A program made the translations under genes and the position numbers. Shown here one piece after another: positions 55,535 through 64,000 of a DNA stretch of 64,000 bases; within the stretch, counting starts at the first letter, position 1; each line of letters opens with the position of its first letter. Source of the stretch: Thiomicrorhabdus sediminis (GTDB taxonomy: Bacteria; Pseudomonadota; Gammaproteobacteria; Thiomicrospirales; Thiomicrospiraceae). The stretch is taken from assembly GCF_005885815.1 (NCBI RefSeq), contig NZ_CP040602.1, positions 1,565,630-1,629,629 on the forward strand. Direction: 5' to 3'. The notes beneath the pieces are model-generated. The model did not search any database. It was not told the origin of the DNA and saw nothing but the letters and a program-made list of their open reading frames with translations.

Positions 55535-57994
55535 TCATAAGTAAGCTTTTATCATCTCGTTTTCCGGATCATATTCAATCACTTGTTCGGCAATTTGCTT
55601 GGCTCTTTGCGGATCAACTTCATGGGTAAACTGAATCAGTTTCGCCCAAGCGTCGAAGTCTTGCGATTGCGCTTGTACGTAAATTTCTAAAATTTGAATG
55701 GCAGACGGCAATTGACCGATTGTCTTTAAAAAATCGGCATAAGGAATCATGTAATTTAGCGACACACTACATAGGGCCTCTAAGGTCTGCAATGAACATT
55801 GATGATTACGAGCCTGCATACAGATAGACAAACACTTTAACAGCGCTTTCTCTTTGATAATATTATCCTCAGCCTGCTTTAAAACAGCTATTGCCTCTTC
55901 AGCATTACCATCAATATCCGCCAACAGGCCTTGAACATAAAAAATCAGCGATTTAACCGCGGCGTCTTCTTGCAAAGACTGCAAGTGTTCAAGCAGTTCT
56001 ACTAGAGTTTGACGGTTATGCTGTTCTTTTGCTTGTTCAATACGACTGATCAATGACGGCAAATCACGACTTTTCTTTTCTAGACTCTCAACCAGTCTTG
56101 TCTGAGTATTACTCAACTCATCATAAAAATTCTGCTGCAATGCTTCGATTTTTTCAGCATGAACCTGAAGCGCTTCAGGGTGCCACTTAACAAAGTTGAA
56201 TACCCTACCGATAGCGTCATATTTCTGCCAACGCTCAGATAGAGCGTCAAAGTCTCGGTTTTTAAGTTCGTCTTCGGTCAATTTGGCATAATGAATGGCA
56301 AGCTCCAACTGCTTTGAGAACATTTCGGCGGAACGGTTTACCCCCTTGAAAAAAGAGGTCAACTGCGACTCGATATCCTCTTGTTCCATATTCTGCTCGT
56401 CCATTGGACGGAAGTTTTCCTTGAAAGCCACCGAGTCATATCTGAATAGCATATCGCCGTCATCGCCGATAATCTGACTGATTTTACTGTGCGCTTTCAT
56501 CGATTTTTTTACCGACTTATCATCTTGCTGACCATTCTTATACAGTGTCTTGACAAACTTCAGGCCATCTTTAGATAAACTGACAATCGATTTAAAACGC
56601 TTCAGTTGCGATTGCAACTCCTTAACCGAAGATTCAACTCGCTGCGTTCGTTCTGACAAGCTCATTTCAAGAGACTGCTTCAAACTCGCCACTTGCTGCT
56701 TTTTACTGACCAGATCGATTTTCTGCTCAATCTTTTCAGGCGCGACATATTCGACATTTTCCATCGCTGCAGAATATAGCCCTGTATTGATAAAGTTCAA
56801 ATGCGGATATTCCTGTAAATAGATTTTCACCTGCAATTCCAGCCCCTGACGAGCATTGGCATAAGCTGGCTGTGTTTCAGCCAGCTCACCACGGTTATCC
56901 TTTACGGTACTCACGCCTTTAAAGGTAAAACGCCCACCAACTTTGGCTTCATCACTACTTGATTCGTAGGCTTTACCTAATGGAAAACACAAATCGACAC
57001 CGGAAAAGATAATTTGCGAACATCCAAGCTCCACCGCGGCATTAACCGCGGTATTAATCACATTCGGCCCTGGGGCGGCAATATTTTTTTCCATTTTCCC
57101 GTCTTTTTCATGCCACGGATATTTGGTCGACATATAGCTGCTGGCACCACTCCACTGCGCCAAAATTTTAGGCGAAATATGGTTACCGTTAAGCAGGATA
57201 GAATCTTCGACAAAATGGAACATTCCTTTGGAGTTATCAAAACTGATATCGTAAGGGTCAACCGAGACAAAAAAGTCCGGTGAAATACCTTCAGCTAATA
57301 AACGTCTGGCGATGCGTCCCGCAGAAAAAATGACCAGCTTTTCTCGCACCTGTTTAATCCACGGTAATGCCTCATCCAAAGAAGGACCTCCACCGAGAAT
57401 CAATGCGGTTCCACCTTGCAAAGCATCACTATGATTAATCAGCGGCTCAAGGTTATGGCTGGCATTCAACAACATCGCATCGATAAACGGGCGTGAGTCC
57501 AAGGCGTTTTTTTCAACCACCAAGAACTGCTGGAAGCTTTCCTGATAATGGTGCCAAAGCTGAGCATAGGGTTCATCTCGCTTGGCATCGAGTACGGCAA
57601 TGGAACGGAACAGCTCTATTTTACCGGTAACCAAATAACTGGAATAAAGTTGCCCCAATAAAGCCAGATCAAAACTTTCCTTGAAGACATTAATCCGTTC
57701 ATATTTTTTCGCATCGAACTGTTCTTTAATCTCTGTCAAAACATTGTCAAAATCGATAAAAACAAAACGTGAATTTTTCAACTCATCGTAATACTGCTGA
57801 ACATACTTCAGCAACAGCCCGGAATCTGTACCGACAATGACATAAAGTGTTTCATCATTATCAAAAGCCTTGGCAAAGTGTTTGGCAAATAATTGCTTAG
57901 ACAACTGACGCTGAAAAGCGCTTTTATTGACTTCTTTAAGGTAATGCTCACCAAACGGGCTTTCTTGCCAAGTTAATTGTTCTATCGTTTCCAT
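55535..57994 (-). CDS. maf: Maf, motility accessory factor (nonulosonic-acid flagellin glycosyltransferase)
   Basis: Maf proteins transfer pseudaminic/legionaminic-type sugars to flagellin Ser/Thr before export. The 819-residue protein has an N-terminal Rossmann-like part (LYVIVGTDSGLLLKYVQQYY), the MptE-like DUF115 core with ALILGGGPSLDEALPWIKQ and FFVSVDPYDISF near 195-260 and IIFSGVDLCFPLGK near 340, a coiled-coil section, and TPR-like helices after about 700. It is the last gene of the operon and neighbours its flagellin substrates. The catalytic role is inferred from the family. Confidence 0.9.
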   Translation of the reverse strand: METIEQLTWQESPFGEHYLKEVNKSAFQRQLSKQLFAKHFAKAFDNDETLYVIVGTDSGLLLKYVQQYYDELKNSRFVFIDFDNVLTEIKEQFDAKKYERINVFKESFDLALLGQLYSSYLVTGKIELFRSIAVLDAKRDEPYAQLWHHYQESFQQFLVVEKNALDSRPFIDAMLLNASHNLEPLINHSDALQGGTALILGGGPSLDEALPWIKQVREKLVIFSAGRIARRLLAEGISPDFFVSVDPYDISFDNSKGMFHFVEDSILLNGNHISPKILAQWSGASSYMSTKYPWHEKDGKMEKNIAAPGPNVINTAVNAAVELGCSQIIFSGVDLCFPLGKAYESSSDEAKVGGRFTFKGVSTVKDNRGELAETQPAYANARQGLELQVKIYLQEYPHLNFINTGLYSAAMENVEYVAPEKIEQKIDLVSKKQQVASLKQSLEMSLSERTQRVESSVKELQSQLKRFKSIVSLSKDGLKFVKTLYKNGQQDDKSVKKSMKAHSKISQIIGDDGDMLFRYDSVAFKENFRPMDEQNMEQEDIESQLTSFFKGVNRSAEMFSKQLELAIHYAKLTEDELKNRDFDALSERWQKYDAIGRVFNFVKWHPEALQVHAEKIEALQQNFYDELSNTQTRLVESLEKKSRDLPSLISRIEQAKEQHNRQTLVELLEHLQSLQEDAAVKSLIFYVQGLLADIDGNAEEAIAVLKQAEDNIIKEKALLKCLSICMQARNHQCSLQTLEALCSVSLNYMIPYADFLKTIGQLPSAIQILEIYVQAQSQDFDAWAKLIQFTHEVDPQRAKQIAEQVIEYDPENEMIKAYL

Positions 57995-58014
57995 AAATCT
58001 TTTCTGTTTTGAGT

Positions 58015-58722
58015 TTATTGCTGCGAGGCCATTTTCAGGTAAGCTTCCACTTGGAAAATATCAGCTAATTCATCGACATCAGTACCCTTGATGGAACTGA
58101 TTTCATAGAGTTCGGTAAGCCCTTCTACAACGAAGTTACGTTTTTCGCGAAGAAAACTTGGCGTCACCACATATAGGGCGCCATTGATCGCAAAATAATC
58201 GTTTTTATAATCTTGACGGCGTGAAACATAACTTGCCGGTTTGGCTAAAAATTCCCAGCCATCGTCTTTAACCTGCATGCATTTATAAGGGTGCTCAAGC
58301 ATCTTGTGAACGCTGACTAGCGAATCACAACCACTTTCTAAAAACTGTTCGATGGCACCGTCAATTTCATATTCGGTTCTAAGAGGAGAAGTTGGCTGTA
58401 ACAAAATAAGCAGATCCGGCAATTCGCCGATCTCTTCGAGCCAATCTAACGCATGAAGCACAACATCGATCGTTGTGGCTGAGTCGGTAGCCAACTCATC
58501 GGGGCGCTTATAACGCGTATCAACTCCCCAGATATTGGCAAAGTTCATAATATCGCTGTCTTCGGTCGACATCATGACATCGGTGATAAAACGGCTTTTT
58601 TTCACAGCTTCAAAACTGTACTGTAATAAGGGCTTGCCCATAATTGGATAAAGATTTTTTTTAGGAATTCCCTTCGAACCACCGCGAGCCGGAATTAAGC
58701 CTAATACCTTCTTAGCTTGCAA
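58015..58722 (-). CDS. CMP-nonulosonate cytidylyltransferase (NeuA/LegF/PtmB-like)
   Basis: This enzyme activates a nine-carbon sugar acid with CTP. The 235-residue protein has the nucleotide motif IPARGGSKGIPKKNL at the N-terminus, LLQPTSPLR near 105 and the C-terminal IKGTDVDELADIFQVE. The start is TTG, with GAGGTAGG from the end of ptmE upstream and 1 bp between the genes. The partner ptmE favours CMP-legionaminate over CMP-pseudaminate, which is inference. Confidence 0.92.
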   Translation of the reverse strand: MQAKKVLGLIPARGGSKGIPKKNLYPIMGKPLLQYSFEAVKKSRFITDVMMSTEDSDIMNFANIWGVDTRYKRPDELATDSATTIDVVLHALDWLEEIGELPDLLILLQPTSPLRTEYEIDGAIEQFLESGCDSLVSVHKMLEHPYKCMQVKDDGWEFLAKPASYVSRRQDYKNDYFAINGALYVVTPSFLREKRNFVVEGLTELYEISSIKGTDVDELADIFQVEAYLKMASQQ

Positions 58723-58723
58723 T

Positions 58724-59794
58724 CTAACCTACCTCATCCAAATGATTAAAATATACTTCGTAGTCCATTTGAGCCTGTTCAAAATCCGGCATCTGTCCAA
58801 TGTCCATCCAATATTCGGTAATCGGGAAACCGCCTACTTTTTCTTTATCCGAAAGAATTTCAGCAATCAGCGTAGGCATATCGTAAAACTCGTTTTGCGG
58901 AACCAACTGCAAGGTTTCCGGTGATAAACAATAGATACCGGCATTAACAAAATAGCGGTAACTCGGTTTTTCCACCATCTGAGAGACGTAGCTTCCGTCC
59001 AGCTCAACCACACCATACGGCACTTGTTGTGTGTATTCTCTAACGCAGGCGGTGACTTTGTTGTCATGCTCTTTATGGAATTTGATCAACGAGCACAAAT
59101 TGATTTTCGTTAGCAGATCACCGTTCATCACAATAAACGGCTCTTTCGGTAACAACGGTAGCAGGCTTAACGCGCCGGCTGTTCCCATGGCGGCATTTTC
59201 CTGAATATAGGTGATATTGATCCCCCATTTTTCACCATTGCCGAAATGCTTACGAATCTGTTCACCCAAGTAATTGATACAAAAATAGAACTCGGTGAAC
59301 CCCTGCTCGGCGATATGCTTGACGATGGTTTCCAGAATCGGTTGATTGCCCACCATCAACATAGGTTTAGGAACCGTTTCCGTTAATGGACGCAAACGCA
59401 TTCCTTGACCACCCAACATCAATACAATCGGGTTTTTGCGAACTTCCGTCACCTGCCCTTTTTGATAATACAGGCCAATGACTTTGTTATTCTCATCGGC
59501 AATCGGTAAATGACGTAAAGACTTACGCAACATCTTTTGATGCCAAACCACTTCGGTCTCGTTATTCAATCCGATTGTCGGCGACCGGTTCATCGCCGAA
59601 GATACTTCACTGTTCAAAGTTTCACCGCGAAGCAAGGCGCGACGCACATCACCGTCTGTGACTGTGCCGACCAGCGCCTGATTGTCATCAACAACCAAAA
59701 CAATCTGTAACGACTGTTGATCCAGAACCGTTAAGGCTTCCCTTATAGAGTCCGACGGAGATATTGCAATGGAATGCCAATCAAATAGTTGCAT
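58724..59794 (-). CDS. ptmE: PtmE-like sugar-1-phosphate nucleotidyltransferase with CBS domains
   Basis: In Campylobacter PtmE is a glucosamine-1-phosphate guanylyltransferase of the GDP-linked legionaminic acid pathway. The 356-residue protein has two CBS domains in its first 120 residues (LVVDDNQALVGTVTDGDVRRAL), then the transferase motif LMLGGQGMRLRPLTETVPKPM and NAAMGTAGALSLLP and VMNGDLLT. AGGG precedes the ATG. It lies between a glycosyltransferase-like gene and neuA. Confidence 0.9.
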   Translation of the reverse strand: MQLFDWHSIAISPSDSIREALTVLDQQSLQIVLVVDDNQALVGTVTDGDVRRALLRGETLNSEVSSAMNRSPTIGLNNETEVVWHQKMLRKSLRHLPIADENNKVIGLYYQKGQVTEVRKNPIVLMLGGQGMRLRPLTETVPKPMLMVGNQPILETIVKHIAEQGFTEFYFCINYLGEQIRKHFGNGEKWGINITYIQENAAMGTAGALSLLPLLPKEPFIVMNGDLLTKINLCSLIKFHKEHDNKVTACVREYTQQVPYGVVELDGSYVSQMVEKPSYRYFVNAGIYCLSPETLQLVPQNEFYDMPTLIAEILSDKEKVGGFPITEYWMDIGQMPDFEQAQMDYEVYFNHLDEVG

Positions 59795-59825
59795 GCTTAG
59801 ACCCTAAATAGTCATTATTCTATAA

Positions 59826-61028
59826 TCAATATTTTGACAGCTGTGAAGATGATAAGCGTGGTTCGTGCCAGTTTTGCCAGTCTTCGATAATTGTCTGTAT
59901 CACTTTATGAACTGAAACACTTGGATCAGGCAGGTGCAATTTGGCATTTTGCCGCAATCTTTGCTGAATATCCTGATCTAAACCTTGCTCAAAAACTTCA
60001 AGGAGCTTTTCTTCTTTATCGACCATTAACAACAAATCTTCAGTTTTCAGTGGCATCTCAGTTAAACCACTGTAGTCCTGCCACCACTTTATCAAATCGG
60101 CGTTGAACCACAAATAAATACTGCTGTTAAAGCCATGAGGAGCCATTTCGTTCAAATAAAGGTTATCAAATCCGCAGGTAGAAAACGCACTGACCACTAA
60201 ATCGCAAGCCGCGAGGCTTTTCACCAAATGATCGCTATCATCTCGCTGCACTCTGTCGGCAAACGCAGCGCTGAAAAGCTGCCAAGTTTTACTCTGCAAC
60301 TCATCTGATTCCTTAGGATGTGGACGATAAATCAATTTGAACGGTTTCTGCCAAGCTTTGAGCTGCTCGACCATCGATTCGATCGTGGCAAAATAGCCTT
60401 TTACCTCAAGGATCGGCTGGCCATAAAAGCCGACCAATACCGCTCCGTCCTCTGACGAGTTCAACCAAGCCTTCCTCTGCTCAGCACGCAAAGCCAAACT
60501 ATCAAATTCTTTGAAATTTTGATGTTTAATGGAACCAATCGGAATCGAACGAATACTCGGATAACGTTTGGCAGTAAGATGTGCCGCTTCATCATCCAAG
60601 ACAAAGGCGGTATGCGGTAAAGCGCCCGTTGCCTGGTTGATGTCGCCCCAAAAATTCTGTAAAGCGTAACTGGGAATATTCAATTGTTCAGCGACTTTCA
60701 ATAAGGCTTCATCAACGCCTATATCCGGACCGGAAATACCAGTCAGCACCGCATCAGGAGAAAAATCCGCTACCACGGTACTTACCGCTTTGATTTTTTC
60801 TTGCAGATTATTTCTCGGAGTAAAGGATTCCAAGCTGACATGGCTCGCACCTGACTGAGCAAGCGCCTCATGGATAATAGAGTAAGCCGGTTCCTGCATC
60901 AGCAATTTAACACTAAAGGCCGGGTTTTGAAGAAGAGAAGGAATCAGTAGCTGAAAAGACAGTGCTGTTGCCGGATCTCGAGCTGAGATTAGTAATTTGA
61001 TCTGGTCATTTAACTGAGTCGGCGACAA
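59826..61028 (-). CDS. GT-B-like protein, probable glycosyltransferase of the locus
   Basis: The specific family is not recognised. The 400-residue protein has two Rossmann-like halves: an N-terminal part with IKLLISARDPATALSFQLLI and VLTGISGPDIGVDEALLK, and a C-terminal part with VLVGFYGQPI, FKLIYRPHPKES and AACDLVVSAFSTCGFDN, the usual GT-B sugar-nucleotide region. The start is a TTG at 61028 with a weak AGG, so the true start is uncertain. It is 31 bp before ptmE. A 184-bp AT-rich gap without a gene lies upstream. Confidence 0.7.
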   Translation of the reverse strand: MSPTQLNDQIKLLISARDPATALSFQLLIPSLLQNPAFSVKLLMQEPAYSIIHEALAQSGASHVSLESFTPRNNLQEKIKAVSTVVADFSPDAVLTGISGPDIGVDEALLKVAEQLNIPSYALQNFWGDINQATGALPHTAFVLDDEAAHLTAKRYPSIRSIPIGSIKHQNFKEFDSLALRAEQRKAWLNSSEDGAVLVGFYGQPILEVKGYFATIESMVEQLKAWQKPFKLIYRPHPKESDELQSKTWQLFSAAFADRVQRDDSDHLVKSLAACDLVVSAFSTCGFDNLYLNEMAPHGFNSSIYLWFNADLIKWWQDYSGLTEMPLKTEDLLLMVDKEEKLLEVFEQGLDQDIQQRLRQNAKLHLPDPSVSVHKVIQTIIEDWQNWHEPRLSSSQLSKY

Positions 61029-61212
61029 CGCTTTAATACCTATCTGTAGAAAACGTATTTCTAATTATGTACAAATTCAAACCAGCTTAAACAATAATTA
61101 AAGGAATTTCCACTTAAAGCGCGCTAAATTAAGCGCAATAGCAAAGCATTGACTATTAATGAAGGCATCCAAACAAAAAATAGACAAGATTTTGTTGATA
61201 TTTGAGATTAGG

Positions 61213-62325
61213 TCAGGCAAATATTTTTTGTAACAGCGCTCTGTTTTGCAAAGGCCAATTATAAAGATATAAGAATTTTTCCATCTCAGCATCACACTCA
61301 ATTGCATTCTGTTTACTCACTTCCATCAGCAGCAAAAGCGCGCGTACCGCAAGCGCTTGTAGAATATCTTCAATATGGCTCGCATCCCTTAGCTTCAGAT
61401 TGGTTTGCTCTTGGTAGCTCTGCAACAAAGCTTGCGCCAACTCAACGGTTTTGCCCTGCTCTGACTCTTGCAACAAAACAAAACGTTCCAAAGCAAAAAC
61501 CAAATCCATAAACGGGCTGAACCATGCGGTTAAAGCGTCCTCGAAATCAAGAAACACCAACCGTTCATCGGACGCTAACCAAATATTGCCGACATTGGTA
61601 TCGCCATGAACACACTGTGCCTTCTCGATTAACACATCTAGCTTTGTTGGCGGATAATGTTGAAAAACCGCCATTAAAGCCTCTGCCAAAACACGATTTT
61701 GCAAATCAATCTGCTGAGTATCCATTAACTGCTCAAGCAAGTCCTTGAGATGCTGGTGGCGCTTTAATCCGTGACTTTTTACTTGCTGCTGAGGGTATGA
61801 CTTCAATTCCGCATGCAGTTCTGCCAAAGCCTTACCTAAGCGTTGCATATCCTGCAATGTTGGCTGTAAAAAACGCCCATCGATATAGCCATAAGCCAAA
61901 ACTGAAACTTCTGCCGTTACCTGCTGCGGAAAACCGGTCAATAACACACTGGTCGCAAAACTGTTTTTTAGCTGTTTTGCTCTGCGATCTGCAAGAAAAG
62001 TTACAACTTGATTGGCCTTAGCTTGCCTTTTTGCCTGGTGATGATTGACCACCTTGATAAACCAAGGCTGAGTCTCATCAGTTGCACCAAAGCTGAGACG
62101 ATAAAAACCAAAAGGAAAATCGTGCTCGGTTTGCAGACGTTCAATTTGAATCGGTTCACTTGGTAATGGAATTTGTTTAAGAATTAAAGATTCAAACTGG
62201 TCGGCTTGAGCAGCCTCTAAGCAAAGCCAATTATGCGGCTTAGGTTTGAATCCTGAATAAGCGGGTGTATCAGGCAACCAAGGAGACGCTGATTGACGGC
62301 TATTGACGTGATTTTCACGACTCAT
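61213..62325 (-). CDS. APH/choline-kinase-like phosphotransferase in the glycan locus
   Basis: The 370-residue protein has the aminoglycoside-phosphotransferase-type catalytic motifs: CVHGDTNVGNIWL (HGDxxxxN) near 235 and LVFLDFEDALTAW (DFE) near 255. The ATG at 62325 (MSRENHVNS) is preferred over a TTG two codons earlier. It lies 6 bp after the NeuB-like gene and 184 bp before the glycosyltransferase-like gene. It may phosphorylate a sugar or sugar-alcohol intermediate; aminoglycoside resistance is not implied. Confidence 0.75.
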   Translation of the reverse strand: MSRENHVNSRQSASPWLPDTPAYSGFKPKPHNWLCLEAAQADQFESLILKQIPLPSEPIQIERLQTEHDFPFGFYRLSFGATDETQPWFIKVVNHHQAKRQAKANQVVTFLADRRAKQLKNSFATSVLLTGFPQQVTAEVSVLAYGYIDGRFLQPTLQDMQRLGKALAELHAELKSYPQQQVKSHGLKRHQHLKDLLEQLMDTQQIDLQNRVLAEALMAVFQHYPPTKLDVLIEKAQCVHGDTNVGNIWLASDERLVFLDFEDALTAWFSPFMDLVFALERFVLLQESEQGKTVELAQALLQSYQEQTNLKLRDASHIEDILQALAVRALLLLMEVSKQNAIECDAEMEKFLYLYNWPLQNRALLQKIFA

Positions 62326-62331
62326 TAGCAA

Positions 62332-63420
62332 TTAACCCGCTGTATTGTCGGTACGGACATCATCCCAATTGATGACTTGGCCCGCTTTGACTGGTTTTGC
62401 GAACACTTTAGCATTCACTTCCGACCAATATTCACAACCAATACCCAGTGCCGGAAAAGCGAAACCTATATTGTTTAAATCCAGTCTATCGCCCGCTTTA
62501 ATGTCGGTTTTGGCAATCAACCCCATACGAGAAATGTACTTATCTCGCTCTCGTGGCAAATGGCGCACCCCATCACCCATTGCCGTAGCAATGGCCTGGA
62601 TTTTAGCGAATACGGTTTTCACCTGAGAGATTGGCAAAGCGTGACCACCATCCTGCTCATCTCCCATATTATTTGGGCAGACGCCTTTCTCAAGCACCGT
62701 CGCACCCATTGCCGTGGCGGCATAGAGCATTTCATCATCAAAATAGTGATCAGACAAACCGTAGGCCACGCCAAAACTGTTGCCCAAAGTCTGCATAAAA
62801 CGCAGGTTATGAGTCTCTACCGGATTTGGCGGCCCTAAAGGACTATGCTCCAGCAACAGATTCTCACTTCGCCCACCAGCATCCAACATCCAGTTAACGG
62901 CACGAGCAATCTCTTCAAAAGAGGAGTGGCCTGTATCGATAATTATCGGCAGTGCAAGCTCGGCAACAAATTCAATCAAAGGCTGGTGGGTGATATTGGA
63001 CGAAGCGATTTTAATCGCCTTAACGCCAATCTTCTGAGCGAACAAAGCACCTTCAAAATCATAGACCGAAACGATAATATCGCAACCCTGTGCCTTAGCA
63101 TATTCAAACAGCTCTTGATAGGCCTCTAACGAAACCACCTTACGCTCAATTAGCTGGCGATAGTTTTCCTGTTTTTTCTGCTGGGATTGGTGCCCCCAAT
63201 AGGTTTCATTTCCGCTTAACGAAGCATTCAGACAGATATCGGCATTTTGCAGGATTTCCCCCTTAATGGTTTTGACTCCGGCTTTCACCAACTCATCGAC
63301 CAAAGACTTGGCCTGCGCCATATCCTGATTGAAATAGGTACCGATATCCGGCAAAAACAACGGTTGTCCAGTGTTCTGGATTTGTTGCCAATAACTTAAA
63401 TTTGTTTCTGCTGATTGCAT
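62332..63420 (-). CDS. NeuB-family nonulosonic-acid synthase, divergent
   Basis: NeuB enzymes condense phosphoenolpyruvate with an N-acylated hexose to nine-carbon sugar acids. I prefer the ATG at 63420 (362 residues); a TTG four codons earlier follows the hisH stop directly. The TIM-barrel features are DIGTYFNQD, IKIASSN (active-site Lys) and GLSDHYFDD with the first metal His. The second metal His of the usual E(K/R)HF motif is Gly here (VLEKGVCPNN), and LHC(T)NIYP is replaced by LLEHSPLGPP. A C-terminal SAF domain (LIAKTDIKAGDRLDLNNIG) is present. Confidence 0.8.
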   Translation of the reverse strand: MQSAETNLSYWQQIQNTGQPLFLPDIGTYFNQDMAQAKSLVDELVKAGVKTIKGEILQNADICLNASLSGNETYWGHQSQQKKQENYRQLIERKVVSLEAYQELFEYAKAQGCDIIVSVYDFEGALFAQKIGVKAIKIASSNITHQPLIEFVAELALPIIIDTGHSSFEEIARAVNWMLDAGGRSENLLLEHSPLGPPNPVETHNLRFMQTLGNSFGVAYGLSDHYFDDEMLYAATAMGATVLEKGVCPNNMGDEQDGGHALPISQVKTVFAKIQAIATAMGDGVRHLPRERDKYISRMGLIAKTDIKAGDRLDLNNIGFAFPALGIGCEYWSEVNAKVFAKPVKAGQVINWDDVRTDNTAG

Positions 63421-63432
63421 AAAAAACGCCAA

Positions 63433-64000
63433 TTAAATCTGAAGGAATGACTCAATAATCTTGAGCCCCATTTCACCGGATTTTTCCGGATGGAACTGAC
63501 AACCAATAATATTGTCTTTTTGCAATGCCGCGCTAATCGCGTGACCGCCAAAATCGAATACCGCCAATTGGTCTTTAGCATCGGCGACATCAGCATAAAA
63601 CGAATGCACAAAATAAAACGCATTATTGGCATCAATATCCGCCAGTAAAGAACCTTGCCATTGCACCTGATTAGGATGAATCTGCGACCAGCCCATATGC
63701 GGAATGGTCATCGGCTGACCATCAATCGAGGTGCTTGGCAATTGTTTGACTTGCCCGGCAATCAAACCCAAACCTTGGGTCAGTTCAAATTCGTCGGATT
63801 GATCCAATAGCATCTGCATACCCAGACAAATGCCCAGAAACGGTTTATTGTTGGCTGCTTCTTTAATCGTATCGACCAGGTTTTGTTTTTGCAATTGCGC
63901 CATCGCTTGAGGAAATGCGCCAACCCCCGGGAACACCAATCTATCGGCAGTTAAAATTTGCTCCGGCGTGGTGGCGATATTGACCTCGGCACCACAATGC
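63433..64000 (-). CDS. HisH-type glutamine amidotransferase (5' end beyond window)
   Basis: This is the glutaminase subunit paired with HisF in imidazole-glycerol-phosphate synthase or, in glycan loci, with HisF2/WbpG-type partners that make acetamidino groups. The open reading frame runs off the right edge as HCGAEVNIATTPEQIL then LVFPGVGAFPQAM. The nucleophile is in LGICLGMQML and the His-Glu pair in GCQFHPEKSG. It ends 12 bp before the NeuB-like start, so it is co-transcribed with the glycan genes. Confidence 0.85.
   Translation of the reverse strand, partial: HCGAEVNIATTPEQILTADRLVFPGVGAFPQAMAQLQKQNLVDTIKEAANNKPFLGICLGMQMLLDQSDEFELTQGLGLIAGQVKQLPSTSIDGQPMTIPHMGWSQIHPNQVQWQGSLLADIDANNAFYFVHSFYADVADAKDQLAVFDFGGHAISAALQKDNIIGCQFHPEKSGEMGLKIIESFLQI

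Noticed and set aside
61098-61307. 69-codon minus-strand open frame overlapping the kinase 3' end
   Set aside because: It overlaps the APH-like gene in another frame, is AT-rich and has no supporting signals.
61213-62325. Aminoglycoside resistance gene
   Set aside because: The APH-type motifs are shared by many kinases, and the operon context is flagellar glycan synthesis.

Overview
The window reads as chromosome of a motile, sulfur-oxidising gammaproteobacterium. The support is a partial soxB (thiosulfate oxidation) at the left edge, ordinary housekeeping genes (purL, bamC, dapA, bcp, a PhoH-family gene), and a polar-flagellum cluster in the Vibrio/Shewanella/Pseudomonas order with a three-tier FlrA-FlrB-FlrC / sigma-54 / sigma-28 hierarchy. 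A Thiomicrospira/Hydrogenovibrio/Thiomicrorhabdus-like host fits, but this is inferred from gene content, not from a search. No tRNA, rRNA, CRISPR array, insertion sequence or prophage was recognised.

Layout. 1-10.4 kb: soxB, purL, bamC-dapA (all minus), then bcp-phoH (plus), a NIF3/YqfO-like small protein (minus) and a small membrane protein (plus). 10.5-13.9 kb: a chemoreceptor and cheR-cheB (minus). 14.2-17.2 kb: a plus-strand set with a FliK-like gene, cheW, cheY, a STAS protein and a stand-alone FlhB C-terminal domain. 17.3-55.3 kb: a nearly unbroken minus-strand flagellar/chemotaxis array. In transcription order it is four flagellin genes, two flaG, fliD-fliS-fliT, flrA-flrB-flrC, fliEFGHIJK, a chemoreceptor, motA-motB, fliLMNOPQR, flhB-flhA-flhF-flhG-fliA, cheY, cheZ-cheA-cheW. 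55.5-64 kb: a minus-strand flagellin-glycosylation operon in the order hisH-like, neuB-like, APH-like kinase, glycosyltransferase-like gene, ptmE, neuA/ptmB-like, maf. It looks like a nonulosonic-acid (legionaminic-type) pathway ending in the Maf transferase next to the flagellins.

How it works together. A sigma-70 promoter (TTGACA, 17 bp, TATAAA) precedes flrA. Sigma-54 -24/-12 elements precede fliE, fliD, a chemoreceptor and the second cheW. Sigma-28-like elements (GTCGATAA or GTCGTTAC with an upstream TAAAG box) precede fliC1, fliC3 and fliC4. This matches the expected master regulator, then sigma-54 class, then FliA class cascade. Rho-independent terminators mark most unit ends.

Most unusual points: FlrA has no N-terminal receiver-like domain; two flagellin genes are identical over their whole length although their flanks have diverged; CheA carries acidic repeats between Hpt and the dimerisation domain; FliD is enlarged by about 300 residues with internal repeats; the NeuB-like enzyme lacks the second metal-binding His; the ylqG/ylqH-like pair (FliK-like and FlhB-C-like) is separated by a small chemosensory module; and soxB has a candidate promoter whose spacer is a palindrome.
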